Source of the DNA: Gilliamella sp. WF3-4
Lineage (GTDB): Bacteria; Pseudomonadota; Gammaproteobacteria; Enterobacterales; Orbaceae
NCBI RefSeq assembly: GCF_001690275.1
Contig: NZ_LZGW01000050.1
Location: 62,001 to 126,000, forward strand
Direction of reading: 5' to 3'
Length of the DNA: 64,000 nucleotides
This document shows positions 19,195 to 28,592 of the stretch, piece after piece. The stretch's first letter is position 1. Every line of letters begins with the position of its first letter. Both the position numbers and the translations under genes were made by a program. Below the pieces are notes generated by a model. It made no database searches, had not been told where the DNA came from, and saw only the letters and a program-made list of their open reading frames with translations.

Positions 19195-19932
19195 ATGAAT
19201 GACATTATTTTTGAACATCCATTAAACGAAAAAATGCGTACTTGGCTCCGTATCGAATTTTTATTAAATCAATTAAATACACATTGCCATTTTGATCAGA
19301 ATAATGCATTACTTTTTTTTCATGCATTGTCCGAACTGTTAGAAATTATTGAGCGTAATGATGTTAAAGGCGATTTGACTAAAGAGCTTGAATCGCAAAA
19401 ACAAAAGTTAACTTTGTGGCTAACTTTTGATTGTGTTGATCATGATCTCATTAATGAATTGATCCGCCAGTTTGATGGTTTTTCAGCTCAATTTAATGAG
19501 ATAGGACGCTTGGGACAGCCATTAAGAGATGATCGTTTTATTACTGCTATTCGCCAACGTTTGATGATCCCAGGTGGGTGTTGTAGTTTTGATTTGCCTT
19601 CGTTTCACTTATGGCTCAATATTTCACAAGAAAAGCGCGATATTCAAGTTAAAAGTTGGCTAGAGCACTTGTCAACGCTGGATAAATCTCTAACATACTA
19701 TATGCAACTAATTAGGCAAATGGGCGAATTTAAGCGATTTGTTTGTTTTAACAATTTTTTTCAAGAAACTAATGGTGATGTAAACTTGGTTCGGATTCGA
19801 GTTTCGTCAGATAAAAATGTGTATCCACAAGTATCAGGTCATATGTCGCGCTTTAGTATTCGTTTTTTATCGCTAGATGTTTGTGATAACGTCAATACCG
19901 ATAAGCTTGAATTTGAATTAGCTTGCTGTTAG
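19195..19932 (+). CDS. zapD: Cell division protein ZapD
   Basis: FtsZ-bundling factor, 245 residues against 247 in E. coli. Typical N-terminus (FEHPLNEKMRTWLRIEFL) and central block RQRLMIPGGCCSFDLPSFHLWL. It starts 4 bases after coaE. Acts in the cytoplasm at the Z ring. Confidence 0.94.
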   Translation: MNDIIFEHPLNEKMRTWLRIEFLLNQLNTHCHFDQNNALLFFHALSELLEIIERNDVKGDLTKELESQKQKLTLWLTFDCVDHDLINELIRQFDGFSAQFNEIGRLGQPLRDDRFITAIRQRLMIPGGCCSFDLPSFHLWLNISQEKRDIQVKSWLEHLSTLDKSLTYYMQLIRQMGEFKRFVCFNNFFQETNGDVNLVRIRVSSDKNVYPQVSGHMSRFSIRFLSLDVCDNVNTDKLEFELACC

Positions 19933-19969
19933 TACTTTAAATACTGATTACTGAAAAGAAAGAGTCGAA

Positions 19970-20188
19970 ATGAATAAAAATACAGCTATATTTGTTAATT
20001 GCCCAACTTGTCAAAAAAAAGTGGAATGGAATAATGATAGTCTTTATCGTCCATTTTGCAGTAAACGCTGCCAACTTATTGATTTAGGCGATTGGGCAAC
20101 TGAAGCGCACCGCATCTCCGATAAAGATAGCACTGACCAAGATCTCTGGAGTGAAGAAGATCTTACTGATTTTGCAGGTAGACATTAA
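19970..20188 (+). CDS. yacG: Zinc-binding DNA gyrase inhibitor YacG
   Basis: 72-residue zinc-ribbon protein: CPTC at about residues 11-14 and CSKRC at about 27-31 form the four-cysteine site, followed by the family motif LIDLGDWA. Known in E. coli to bind GyrB. A GAAAGAG ribosome site precedes it. Its stop overlaps the ATG of tsaD by one base. Confidence 0.93.
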   Translation: MNKNTAIFVNCPTCQKKVEWNNDSLYRPFCSKRCQLIDLGDWATEAHRISDKDSTDQDLWSEEDLTDFAGRH

Positions 20189-21222
20189 TGAAGATCCTAG
20201 GCATTGAAACCTCGTGCGATGAAACAGGCATCGCCATTTATGATGATATTCATGGTTTGATTGCAAACCAACTTTATTCTCAAGTTAAATTACATGCTGA
20301 TTATGGTGGCGTTGTGCCTGAGCTTGCTTCACGCGATCATATACGTAAAACAGTGCCGTTAATTCAAGCCGCATTAAAAGAAGCACATTTAGATTCAGCT
20401 GATATCGATGGTGTCGCTTATACTGCGGGTCCTGGTTTGATCGGCGCTTTGATGGTTGGTGCATCAATTGGGCGATCGCTTGCTTATGCATGGAATGTGC
20501 CAGCTATTGCAGTGCATCACATGGAAGGGCATTTGCTTGCACCAATGCTTGAAGATAACCCACCTGAATTTCCATTTGTTGCCTTATTAGTTTCTGGCGG
20601 GCATACACAGCTTATTAGCGTTACAGGTATTGGTCAATATGAACTTATTGGTGAATCCATTGATGATGCTGCTGGTGAAGCTTTTGATAAAACAGCTAAA
20701 TTACTCGGGTTGGATTATCCTGGTGGCGCAAAATTGTCAAAGTTAGCCCAACAAGGCAATGCGTCACGTTTTTCGTTTCCTCGCCCAATGACGGATAGAC
20801 CAGGGCTTGATTTTAGCTTTTCGGGGCTAAAAACTGCGGCGGCTAATACCATTTATCAGCATAGCACAGAGGGCAATGAGCTTGACAGCCAAACTAAAGC
20901 GGATATTGCGCGAGCCTTTGAAGATGCTTTAGTTGATACTTTATTAATTAAATCACGTCGAGCGCTTGATCAAACGGGCTTTAACCGTTTAGTCATTGCT
21001 GGTGGTGTTAGTGCTAATAATACCTTACGTGATAAATTAACTCAGTTGATGCAACAGCGTAAAGGTCAGGTTTATTACCCAAGACTTGAGTTTTGTACCG
21101 ATAATGGCGCTATGATTGCCTATGCCGGTATGATTCATTTAAAAGCGAAGCAGTATTCCGATTTGGCCATTAATGTTAGACCAAGGTGGCCACTTAACGA
21201 GCTTAGTGTAGTTAATGAATAA
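20188..21222 (+). CDS. tsaD: tRNA N6-adenosine threonylcarbamoyltransferase
   Basis: TsaD/YgjD/Gcp of the ASKHA superfamily, transferring threonylcarbamoyl to A37 of ANN-reading tRNAs together with TsaB and TsaE. 344 residues; GIETSCDET at the N-terminus, the metal-binding HMEGH (about 111-115), VSGGHTQL, and the C-terminal [12 protein letters not shown]. Placed at the end of coaE-zapD-yacG with a one-base overlap, whereas in E. coli it is elsewhere. Terminator follows. Confidence 0.97.
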   Translation: MKILGIETSCDETGIAIYDDIHGLIANQLYSQVKLHADYGGVVPELASRDHIRKTVPLIQAALKEAHLDSADIDGVAYTAGPGLIGALMVGASIGRSLAYAWNVPAIAVHHMEGHLLAPMLEDNPPEFPFVALLVSGGHTQLISVTGIGQYELIGESIDDAAGEAFDKTAKLLGLDYPGGAKLSKLAQQGNASRFSFPRPMTDRPGLDFSFSGLKTAAANTIYQHSTEGNELDSQTKADIARAFEDALVDTLLIKSRRALDQTGFNRLVIAGGVSANNTLRDKLTQLMQQRKGQVYYPRLEFCTDNGAMIAYAGMIHLKAKQYSDLAINVRPRWPLNELSVVNE

Positions 21223-21252
21223 TTGTGGTTTTAATTTTATTGATAAAGCAAT

Positions 21253-21280
21253 AAAAAGCGGGAATAAGTTCCCGCTTTTT
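21253..21280 (+). terminator. Rho-independent terminator after tsaD
   Basis: Twelve-base-pair stem (AAAAAGCGGGAA with TTCCCGCTTTTT) and 4-base loop. The symmetric A/T ends would let it serve both strands, so it may also stop transcripts of the convergent DUF4282 gene. Confidence 0.9.
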
Positions 21281-21332
21281 AGCATAAATAATCAGTTTAC
21301 TTATTGTTAATTTGCTGTATTTGGCTCGATGA

Positions 21333-21677
21333 TTATTCTGTTTTTTCCGAATTAGTATTTTCAACGCCTGTTTTTTCTTCAGCGAGTTTTCTGATGTTAT
21401 TGTTGATGCTAAATAATACACAAAGTAATTCAAAACCAATACGAGTCGAAATAAATCCTACAACAAAAGTAATGATACCGGTGAAAAACGCAATTATTCC
21501 TGCGGAAGCGCTATAGGGAAATATAGCAAAGCTACCTATTATTATGCTTAATGCACTAAAGCCAACAAGCACTAAAGCAATCCAATATACGATAGTGATA
21601 AATACAGGTGTCATCATTTTATCAAAGAAAAAAAAGTCTTTGATGGAAAGATCTTTAAAATTTATTTTTTTGTTCAT
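21333..21677 (-). CDS. DUF4282-type membrane protein
   Basis: 114 residues with two transmembrane segments (about 24-47 and 57-80). FFFFDKMMTP, VYWIALVLVG and RIGFELLCVLFSINNNIR match the DUF4282 pattern. N- and C-termini are charged and probably cytoplasmic. Function unknown. Convergent with tsaD and divergent from ycaO. Confidence 0.8.
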   Translation of the reverse strand: MNKKINFKDLSIKDFFFFDKMMTPVFITIVYWIALVLVGFSALSIIIGSFAIFPYSASAGIIAFFTGIITFVVGFISTRIGFELLCVLFSINNNIRKLAEEKTGVENTNSEKTE

Positions 21678-21803
21678 TTTATTTCCTTATTGAAAGGGAG
21701 ATTAATTTTTGACTTCTATTTTTTCTAATTTGCGTATACAGTTATAAGCCTTTAAAGCTGTAAAGCGTGATTATTGTAACATGAAATTATTTTGAGATTA
21801 ATT

Positions 21804-23570
21804 ATGAAAACTTATATTCCTGGAAAAGATGCTGCACTTGAAGATTCAATTAACTATTTTCAGCAACAATTAGCAAAATATGATTTAGATGTAAAAGAAG
21901 CTTCTTGGCTTAATCCTGTACCGAATGTATGGTCAGTGCATATTCAAAATACAAAGTGCCCCTTGTGCTTTGCTAATGGTAAAGGTGCAAGCAAAAAAGC
22001 GGCGTTAGCATCGGCTTTGGGTGAGTATTTTGAGCGGTTATCTACTAATTACTTTTTTTCCGATTTTTATTTAGGAAAACAAGTAGCAAATGCTGATTTT
22101 GTGCATTATCCAACCGAAAAATGGTTTACCATTCCTGAGGATAATTCCTTACCTAAAGGATTATTAACCCCAAACTTGCTGAAGTTTTATGATCCGGATA
22201 ATGAACTATGTGCAACCGATTTAATCGATTTACAATCAAGTCATGGCGAGCGGGGTATTTGTGCGTTACCATTTGAGCAACAATCCGATAAGCAAACGGT
22301 TTATGTGCCAGTTAATTTAATTGCTAATTTATATGCATCTAACGGTATGTCAGCGGGCAATACTCGAAATGAAGCACGCGTGCAGGGGTTATCAGAAATT
22401 TTTGAACGTTATACCAAAAACAAAATCATAGCCGAAGCAATTAGCTTACCTCTAATTCCAACCGAAGTGATTAACCGGTACCCAGCTGTTTTGGCAGCCA
22501 TTAGCGCACTTGAAAGTGAAGGTTTTCCGCTTTATTGCTTTGACGCCTCATTGGGTGGTGAATTTCCCGTGATTTGTGTTGTGTTATTTAATCCGCAAAA
22601 TGGAACGTGTTATGCGTCATTTGGTGCACATCCAAATTTTGGAGTTGCCTTTGAACGAACCGTCACCGAGCTATTACAAGGGCGCAGTTTAAAAGATCTT
22701 GATGTGTTTTCTCCGCCAAGTTTTGATAATGATGAGATAGCGGATCTTAGTAATTTAGAAACGCACTTTATCGATTCAAGTGGCTTGATTTCATGGGATC
22801 TATTTAAAGAGCAAGCCGATTATGAATTTGTAGATTGGGATTTTTCGGGTACCACAGATCAAGAGTTCACTAATTTAATGTCTATTTTCCAGCGCCACAA
22901 TACAGAAGTACTCATCATGGACTATGAGCATCTGGGCGTTTATGCTTGTCGTATTTTAGCTGTTGGCATGTCCGAAATTTACCCGCCGGAAGATCTGTTA
23001 CTTGCCAATAGCAACATGGCAATTGGTCTACGCGATCTTATTTTGTCATTACCTCATAAGAAATTTAGCACAAAACAGTATTTGGCAATGATTGAACAGC
23101 TTGATGATGAAGGTCTGGATGATTATGCGCGTGTTCGTGAATTACTGGGCATTGCAACCGGTAGCGATAATGCTTGGTTAACATTGCGAATTGGCGAATT
23201 AAAGGCGATGCTGGCCTTGGCGGGTAAAGATTTAGATCAAGCACAACAATGGATTGACTGGACGATTGAAATGAATGCTTCGATATTTACACCAGCACGT
23301 AATCATGCCTATCGTTGCTTGCAAACACTGGTTAATTTTATGATTGAACGTGATCCTCAAGCATTTACTCAATACCAAAATGCATTTAGCAAAATGTATG
23401 GCAAAGATTGTGTTGATGAAATGTGGCAATATGCCAATGGTGAAAAAACATTTTTTGGCTTGGCGGATTTTGCCTCAGTCGATGAACTAGCCAATAACAA
23501 TTTAGAGCAGTTTGCAATGCATCAAAAGTTGTTAGCCGTGTATCATAAATTACATCAAGCGATGCTATAG
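21804..23570 (+). CDS. ycaO: YcaO: ribosomal protein S12 methylthiotransferase accessory factor
   Basis: 588 residues, colinear with E. coli YcaO, which helps RimO beta-methylthiolate S12. The ATG at 21804 (MKTYIPGKDAALEDS) is preferred over an in-frame TTG at 21792. The YcaO ATP-binding core is visible in ALGEYFERLSTNYFF (about 74-88), GMSAGNTRNEARVQGLSE (about 183-200) and HIDSSGLISWDL-like text near 325. The C-terminal region is the TPR-like part of proteobacterial YcaO. No peptide precursor or cyclodehydratase partner is nearby, so this is the housekeeping type rather than a thiazole/oxazole toxin enzyme. Confidence 0.95.
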   Translation: MKTYIPGKDAALEDSINYFQQQLAKYDLDVKEASWLNPVPNVWSVHIQNTKCPLCFANGKGASKKAALASALGEYFERLSTNYFFSDFYLGKQVANADFVHYPTEKWFTIPEDNSLPKGLLTPNLLKFYDPDNELCATDLIDLQSSHGERGICALPFEQQSDKQTVYVPVNLIANLYASNGMSAGNTRNEARVQGLSEIFERYTKNKIIAEAISLPLIPTEVINRYPAVLAAISALESEGFPLYCFDASLGGEFPVICVVLFNPQNGTCYASFGAHPNFGVAFERTVTELLQGRSLKDLDVFSPPSFDNDEIADLSNLETHFIDSSGLISWDLFKEQADYEFVDWDFSGTTDQEFTNLMSIFQRHNTEVLIMDYEHLGVYACRILAVGMSEIYPPEDLLLANSNMAIGLRDLILSLPHKKFSTKQYLAMIEQLDDEGLDDYARVRELLGIATGSDNAWLTLRIGELKAMLALAGKDLDQAQQWIDWTIEMNASIFTPARNHAYRCLQTLVNFMIERDPQAFTQYQNAFSKMYGKDCVDEMWQYANGEKTFFGLADFASVDELANNNLEQFAMHQKLLAVYHKLHQAML

Positions 23571-23585
23571 CATCGCTATTAAAAC

Positions 23586-23607
23586 TCCACCGAATCAATT
23601 CGGTGGA
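23586..23607 (+). terminator. Terminator after ycaO
   Basis: Nine-base-pair perfect stem TCCACCGAA with TTCGGTGGA and a TCAA loop, 15 bases past the stop. The following T-run is weak (ATAGTTAAATTT). Confidence 0.75.
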
Positions 23608-23634
23608 ATAGTTAAATTTATCTGTTTATTTGTC

Positions 23635-24840
23635 TAACTCGCTGATTTAACTAAAAAACATAAAACAAAAACTTTAATAAAATCAATGGGTTTTCTGAAC
23701 GATTTTTGACTTAAGATTTAAGTATTAAAAACAAAATCGAAATCTTCCGCTTGTGCTTTTGTTAAGCGATTAGTTCAATTTATTGGGATAAAAAGAAAAG
23801 AAAGAATAAAAAGTCTTGTTTACAGGTAGTTTACAGATAGTTGCCCAACACATTGATTTAGCTAAAAAAACAGAAGATAAAAACTTTAATAAAATCAATG
23901 GTTTTTCTGAACGATTTTTGGCTTAAGATTTAAGTCTTAAAAACAAAATCGAAATCTTCCACTTGTGCTTTTGTTAAGCGATTAGTTCAATTTATTGGGA
24001 TAAAAAGAAAAGAGTAAAAGTTTTTTACAGGTAGTTTTACAGATAGTTGCCCAACGCATTGATTTAACTAAAAAAATACAAAATAAAAACTTCAATAAAA
24101 TCAATGGCTTTTCTGAACGATTTTTGGCTTAAAATTTAAGTATTAAAAACAAAATTGAAATCTTCCGCTTGTGCTTTTGTTAAGCAATTAGTTCAATTTA
24201 TTGGGATAAAAAGAAAAGAAAGAATAAAAAGTCTTGTTTACAGGTAGTTTACAGATAGTTGCCCAACGCATTGATTTAACTAAAAAAATACAAAATAAAA
24301 ACTTCAATAAAATCAATGGCTTTTCTGAACGATTTTTGGGTTAAAATTTAAGTATTAAAAGCAAAATCGAAATCTTCCACTTGTGCTTTTGTTAAGCGAT
24401 TAGTTCAATTTATTGGGATAAAAAGAAAAGAATAAAAAGTCTTGTTTACAGGTAGTTTTACAGATAGTTACCCAACGCATTGATTTAACTAAAAAACACA
24501 AAATAAAAACTTCAATAAAATCAATGGTTTTTCTGAACGATTTTTGACTTAAAATTTAAGTCTTAAAAACAAAATCGAAATCTTCCGCTTGTGCTTTTGT
24601 TAAGCGATTAGTTCAATTTATTGGGATAAAAAGAAAAGAATAAAAAGTCTTGTTTACAGGTAGTTTTACAGATAGTTATCCAACGCATTGATTTAACAAA
24701 ACAAAAACCTTAATAAAATCAATGGCTTTTCTGAACGATTTTTAGCTTAAAATTTAAGTGTTAAAAACAAAATCGAAATCTTCCACTTGTGCTTTTGTTA
24801 AGCGATTAGTTCAATCTATTGGGATAAAAAGAAAAGAGTA
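23635..24840 (+). repeat. Tandem array of six ~209-bp repeats
   Basis: The anchor TGATTTA recurs at 23643, 23854, 24060, 24272, 24481 and 24689, giving periods of 211, 206, 212, 209 and 208. Each unit contains the 31-base core (AAAACTTYAATAAAATCAAT...), then TCTGAACGATTTTTG, an AAAATCGAAATCTTCC block, GTGCTTTTGTTAAGCGATTAG and ATTGGGATAAAAAGAAAAG. Units differ by scattered substitutions and small indels, mostly in A-runs; the last unit lacks the closing TTTACAGGTAGT-GTTGCCCAACGC segment. No ORF spans a unit. The array fills the whole gap between ycaO and the aroE-like gene. Confidence 0.93.
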
Positions 24841-24887
24841 GATAGTAGAAAACCACCAAGGTAATTTGCTATCAACTGCGATAACAA

Positions 24888-24907
24888 TCCCCCGTTCTTT
24901 AGGGGGA
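24888..24907 (-). terminator. Hairpin after the shikimate dehydrogenase-like gene
   Basis: Stem TCCCCC with GGGGGA, 8-base loop, 8 bases past the minus-strand stop and at the edge of the repeat array. No strong U-run. Confidence 0.5.
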
Positions 24908-24914
24908 ATATCAA

Positions 24915-25745
24915 TTAAGCTTGCCTTGCGAACTCACTGGCTTGTTTAACCAATTCGGCAGAAGGTGTTACGCCAGTGTATAGCACAAATTGTTCTAGTG
25001 CCTGTATTGTTGCAACATCTGCTCCAGAAATAATGATTTTATTTAGTTTTCTAGCATATTTTATCATGGGTGTTTCAACTGGCAATGCAACCACATCAAA
25101 AACAATATCGGCATTGTTTATCATGGGTTGAGGAAAAGCTAATTCATCAGCTTCAACCCCACCTAGCATCCCAATTGGAGTGACGTTAATAATTAATTTC
25201 GCTTGCTGTGGTAATATGTCCTGCTCGTTTTTTACCCATGTGTAGTTGTATCTTTTGGCTAAAGCTTCACCTTTGAGTTGGTTACGCGCAACAATAATGC
25301 CATTTTTAAATCCTGCATCATAAAAAGCCCCAATCACCGCGTTAGCCATACCACCACTACCTTTTAAAACAAAGGGCGTAGTATGATCAATTTTATTGGC
25401 TGTAATAAGTTTAGCAACAGCAATATAATCTGTATTATAAGCTTTTAAGTGATAGTTGGTATTAACAATGGTATTCACCGATTGAATCGATTTTACCGAA
25501 TCATCTAATTCATCAATAAACTCAATACAAGCTTCTTTATACGGCATTGAAATGGCACAGCCTCGAATAGCTAAGGCCTTAATGCCATAAATTGCATCTT
25601 TTAAATTATTGGTAGTAAAGGCTTTATATAAGTAATTAAGATCAAGTTTTTCATATAAATAATTATGAAACCGAGTACCAAAATTGCTTGGCCTTGCTGA
25701 AAGTGACATACAAACCGTGGTATCTTTATTAATAATTCTTGCCAT
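24915..25745 (-). CDS. Shikimate 5-dehydrogenase-like protein (HI_0607 type)
   Basis: 276 residues. In place of the AroE serine motif (SxS) it has SLSARPSNFGTRFHNYLY near residues 14-31, which is the signature of the HI_0607/SDH-like class. Catalytic Lys is in MPYKEA (about 68), Asp in NTDYIA (about 106), and the cofactor loop is KGSGGMANAV (about 128-137). The last helix carries ALEQFVLYTG. Family knowledge: members bind NADP but have low shikimate activity and unclear substrate, so this is probably not the main AroE. Its 3' end abuts the tandem repeat array. Confidence 0.85.
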   Translation of the reverse strand: MARIINKDTTVCMSLSARPSNFGTRFHNYLYEKLDLNYLYKAFTTNNLKDAIYGIKALAIRGCAISMPYKEACIEFIDELDDSVKSIQSVNTIVNTNYHLKAYNTDYIAVAKLITANKIDHTTPFVLKGSGGMANAVIGAFYDAGFKNGIIVARNQLKGEALAKRYNYTWVKNEQDILPQQAKLIINVTPIGMLGGVEADELAFPQPMINNADIVFDVVALPVETPMIKYARKLNKIIISGADVATIQALEQFVLYTGVTPSAELVKQASEFARQA

Positions 25746-25818
25746 TTTTACTATTCCTTGTGATGATAAAGGTATGTTTTAGTTTTAGTTTAACACTTTA
25801 TTCAGTGGTTTTTTAGTT

Positions 25819-26148
25819 ATGGTTGCCAATAATACCGGACCAAAGATTATTCAAGAGAAAAAAACGGTGAGTGCCATGCTCTATTTATATTGTCATAAAC
25901 AGCATAATAGCAAAAATCATCAGTTATGTAATGAATGCAACGATCTGTTGCAATATGCTATGCAACGTTTAACCATGTGCCGCTTTGGTGAGAATAAAAC
26001 GACGTGTGAACGATGTCCTAAGCATTGTTATCGTAAAGATTATAAACAAAAAATAAAGCAAGTCATGCGGTTTTCTGGTCCAAGAATGATGATTTATCAT
26101 CCTATCATGGCATTGCGACATCTTTATAAAAATTTGTTGAGTAAGTAG
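25819..26148 (+). CDS. ygbA: YgbA-like nitrous oxide-stimulated promoter family protein
   Basis: 109 residues. A Cys-rich centre (LYCHKQHN..LCNECNDLLQYAMQRL..C..CERCPKHCY) followed by a basic C-terminus with MRFSGPRMMIYHPIMALRHL is the YgbA_NO family pattern. In E. coli the gene belongs to the NsrR nitric-oxide regulon; the cysteines suggest metal binding. No NsrR site was identified by eye. Divergent from the aroE-like gene and convergent with the TonB receptor. Confidence 0.85.
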   Translation: MVANNTGPKIIQEKKTVSAMLYLYCHKQHNSKNHQLCNECNDLLQYAMQRLTMCRFGENKTTCERCPKHCYRKDYKQKIKQVMRFSGPRMMIYHPIMALRHLYKNLLSK

Positions 26149-26162
26149 TTTGTTAGCTAACA

Positions 26163-26190
26163 GTTACTATGCGGTAAATCGCATAGTAAC
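26163..26190. terminator. Bidirectional-type hairpin
   Basis: Eleven-base-pair stem GTTACTATGCG with CGCATAGTAAC and 6-base loop, between convergent ygbA and the TonB receptor gene. Confidence 0.65.
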
Positions 26191-26246
26191 AATTACAGTA
26201 ATCATTTATGATGTAAATAGTGCTTATCGTGTTAAGTTTTCTATTT

Positions 26247-28394
26247 TTAAAATTTTATGCTAGCACTCACTATAGCGTGAAATTTTGCAGCGGGTATGCT
26301 TTCGTAGGCGGTTGTGTAGTTTTTATTTAATATATTGTTGATATCTAAACCAATTTTATATTGCCGATTATCGCCAAATGTCGTGCTGGTAGATAAATTT
26401 AATGTTGACCAACCACGATAACGATAAACCGACGAATCGCTACGCTGAGTTGCATTGCTGGCAAATCGCATAAATAGATCTGAATCAAGATCAAAGTGAT
26501 CAAAATAGGCGGTGTGTTTTACGCCAACACGGCCAGTAAAACGTGGGTTACCTGAATCATATGTAGTATATCGGTCAGTTTTAATCTGGCGACGTAGATA
26601 ATTGCCTTTAATATAAGGGATAAATGCAAAATCAAGGTATTCAATACTCAATTCTAAACCATGGGTTTTGGCTTTGTTGGCATTATTGTAATAATTAAAA
26701 TTAGCCCCTGATGCGCCGTCGCAAATTGCAGAACCATTGCAACTTATTTCTGTAATATAGTTTTTAGCCGCTGAATAGTAAATGGCCGTATCAACTAACC
26801 ATTTACTATTATTATAACGTAATCCAATTTCGTAATTATTTGACTTTTCCGCTTTTAATTTTGAGTTTCCATAAAGTGTTTGGCTTGCTGCTGAAGTTAC
26901 AGCATAAAGATGAGAAAGCGTCGGGTAAACATAGCCTTGTGCAAAAGAGGCTCTTAATTGCGCATTTTTAATGCCAGAATAAGTTAATCCAGAAGACACA
27001 ACAAAGTTATTATCACTGTCTTTCTTTTTACTATCAATTTTGTGTGTTACTAATGGTTGTCCGATTGTTGAGATTTTATTGATTGAGCTTGAACCATGCT
27101 TAAGTTTTGATGTTACCCAATATTGGCGAGTTCCTATATTCCATGATACATCATCAGTGATAGCCCAGTCGTTTTGAGCAAATAGCGAAAAGCTCGATTG
27201 TTGCCATTTATTGGCTAAATATTTGTGCTGAGTATAACTGGCTCTTGGCGACGGCATTTTTGCTACAACCGTATTATGTGAATGTTGATCAACATTGTCT
27301 TGTTGATATTGTGAGCCCATAATCAATTTCATATCTTCATGTAGAACAAAATCAGATTGGAATGTCATGCCATACGTTTTTTGTTCATCATTTGTGGCGG
27401 TATGGGTGTTGACATTCATTATCGGGCGTGGTGACACGACAACATGATTTATAAATTGTCGATTTAATTTTTGTACATAAGCATCGTAATGGATTTTTTT
27501 CAGGAATGGGTTATCAAGATCATAGTCATAAAATAGCCCCATTTTTTCACGTTGTAATTTAGGTAATTTAACAGAAAAATCCTTAATTGAAGGTGAATTA
27601 TCATCTTTAGCAAAATAGGTTTTAGTATCAAGCTGGTAACGATCAAGTGAAAGCCCAAATTTATGTTTGTCGATATTAAGCCCAAACCATGAACTTAAGC
27701 TCTCATTACCAAAATCAGTATTGTGCAATTTACCTTGATAGGCTTTACGATCGTTATTTTTAGCGTTAGAGCCGCTAATTCTATAATCAAAAATACTATC
27801 GATGGTGCCATTAACGGTACCCATTTCGGTAAAGCCATCGGTGGATTGGTTATAAACAAGTTTAACATCGCCATTAAGCGGAGCGTTGTTTTTGCTCCCT
27901 TTACGTGTAATAAAGTTAACGACACCACCAATAGCCTGTGAGCCATAAAGAACGGAATGCGGACCTTTAATCACTTCTACTCGTTCAACGGATTCCATAT
28001 CAATTAATACACCAGCACCAGAACCATGTCCTGGGCGGTGATATGTTACTTCTTGCCCGTCAATTAACATTAAAATTCGTGCTGGAGCTTCGCCTCTGAT
28101 CATAATTTGCTTACGTCCAGCGAGTGAATTATCCGTAATTTCAATACCTGGAATATCACGTAACGCTTCGACAACAGAATCACCATTTTGTTTTTCGATA
28201 TCATCACGATTAATTGCGTTAACTGATACCGAACTATCCCATACGGTTTTTTCATTACGATCTGCGGTCACTATAATTGTGTCTTGTGGGGAGGTTCGGT
28301 TTTCTGCCGCAAAAGTATTTGTGCTTAAGCAAAGGTTTAGTAGTGTAATATATAATGTTGGCTTAATATAAGTTTTTGAAGTAGCTAATTTCAT
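26247..28394 (-). CDS. TonB-dependent outer-membrane receptor (heme/colicin I receptor-like)
   Basis: 715 residues. Signal peptide ends near residue 29 (TNTFA). TonB box-like DTIIVTA follows at about 38-44. The plug domain shows LRDIPGIEI, RGEAPARILMLIDGQEV and VERVEVIKGPHSVLYGSQAIGGVVNFIT. The rest is a 22-strand barrel ending in a terminal Phe (AIVSASIKF), as needed for Bam insertion. The plug resembles heme/hemoglobin and CirA-type receptors; the ligand is not determined. Strong Fur site(s) immediately upstream indicate iron regulation. Confidence 0.88.
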   Translation of the reverse strand: MKLATSKTYIKPTLYITLLNLCLSTNTFAAENRTSPQDTIIVTADRNEKTVWDSSVSVNAINRDDIEKQNGDSVVEALRDIPGIEITDNSLAGRKQIMIRGEAPARILMLIDGQEVTYHRPGHGSGAGVLIDMESVERVEVIKGPHSVLYGSQAIGGVVNFITRKGSKNNAPLNGDVKLVYNQSTDGFTEMGTVNGTIDSIFDYRISGSNAKNNDRKAYQGKLHNTDFGNESLSSWFGLNIDKHKFGLSLDRYQLDTKTYFAKDDNSPSIKDFSVKLPKLQREKMGLFYDYDLDNPFLKKIHYDAYVQKLNRQFINHVVVSPRPIMNVNTHTATNDEQKTYGMTFQSDFVLHEDMKLIMGSQYQQDNVDQHSHNTVVAKMPSPRASYTQHKYLANKWQQSSFSLFAQNDWAITDDVSWNIGTRQYWVTSKLKHGSSSINKISTIGQPLVTHKIDSKKKDSDNNFVVSSGLTYSGIKNAQLRASFAQGYVYPTLSHLYAVTSAASQTLYGNSKLKAEKSNNYEIGLRYNNSKWLVDTAIYYSAAKNYITEISCNGSAICDGASGANFNYYNNANKAKTHGLELSIEYLDFAFIPYIKGNYLRRQIKTDRYTTYDSGNPRFTGRVGVKHTAYFDHFDLDSDLFMRFASNATQRSDSSVYRYRGWSTLNLSTSTTFGDNRQYKIGLDINNILNKNYTTAYESIPAAKFHAIVSASIKF

Positions 28395-28430
28395 TGTTTA
28401 TTTTATCCTATACTAGCAAAAAGTTATTCA

Positions 28431-28463
28431 AATGATAATCTAAATAATAATCATTATCATTTG
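28431..28463 (-). promoter_or_regulatory. Overlapping Fur boxes upstream of the TonB receptor
   Basis: AATGATAAT at 28431 and AATAATAATCATTATCATT at 28444-28462 make at least one full 19-base Fur site and a likely second overlapping half-site, 36-70 bases upstream of the receptor start. alr begins 130 bases away on the other side. Confidence 0.85.
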
Positions 28464-28592
28464 ATATGTAAATAAAAAGCTTTGTAAATCAAAAAAGGCT
28501 TAACCTATTAATAGATATGTATAAAAATAAAAATTTGTTATTATTACAAACAGAATTTAAAATAGTCATTCAATCAAAATTCAGGTAAGTAC

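Noticed and set aside
21804-23570. YcaO-based thiazole/oxazole peptide biosynthesis locus
   Set aside because: Protein is colinear with the housekeeping E. coli YcaO, and no precursor peptide, E1-like or dehydrogenase gene is adjacent.
23635-24840. CRISPR array
   Set aside because: Units are about 209 bases and conserved along their whole length; there are no short repeats with unique spacers and no cas genes.
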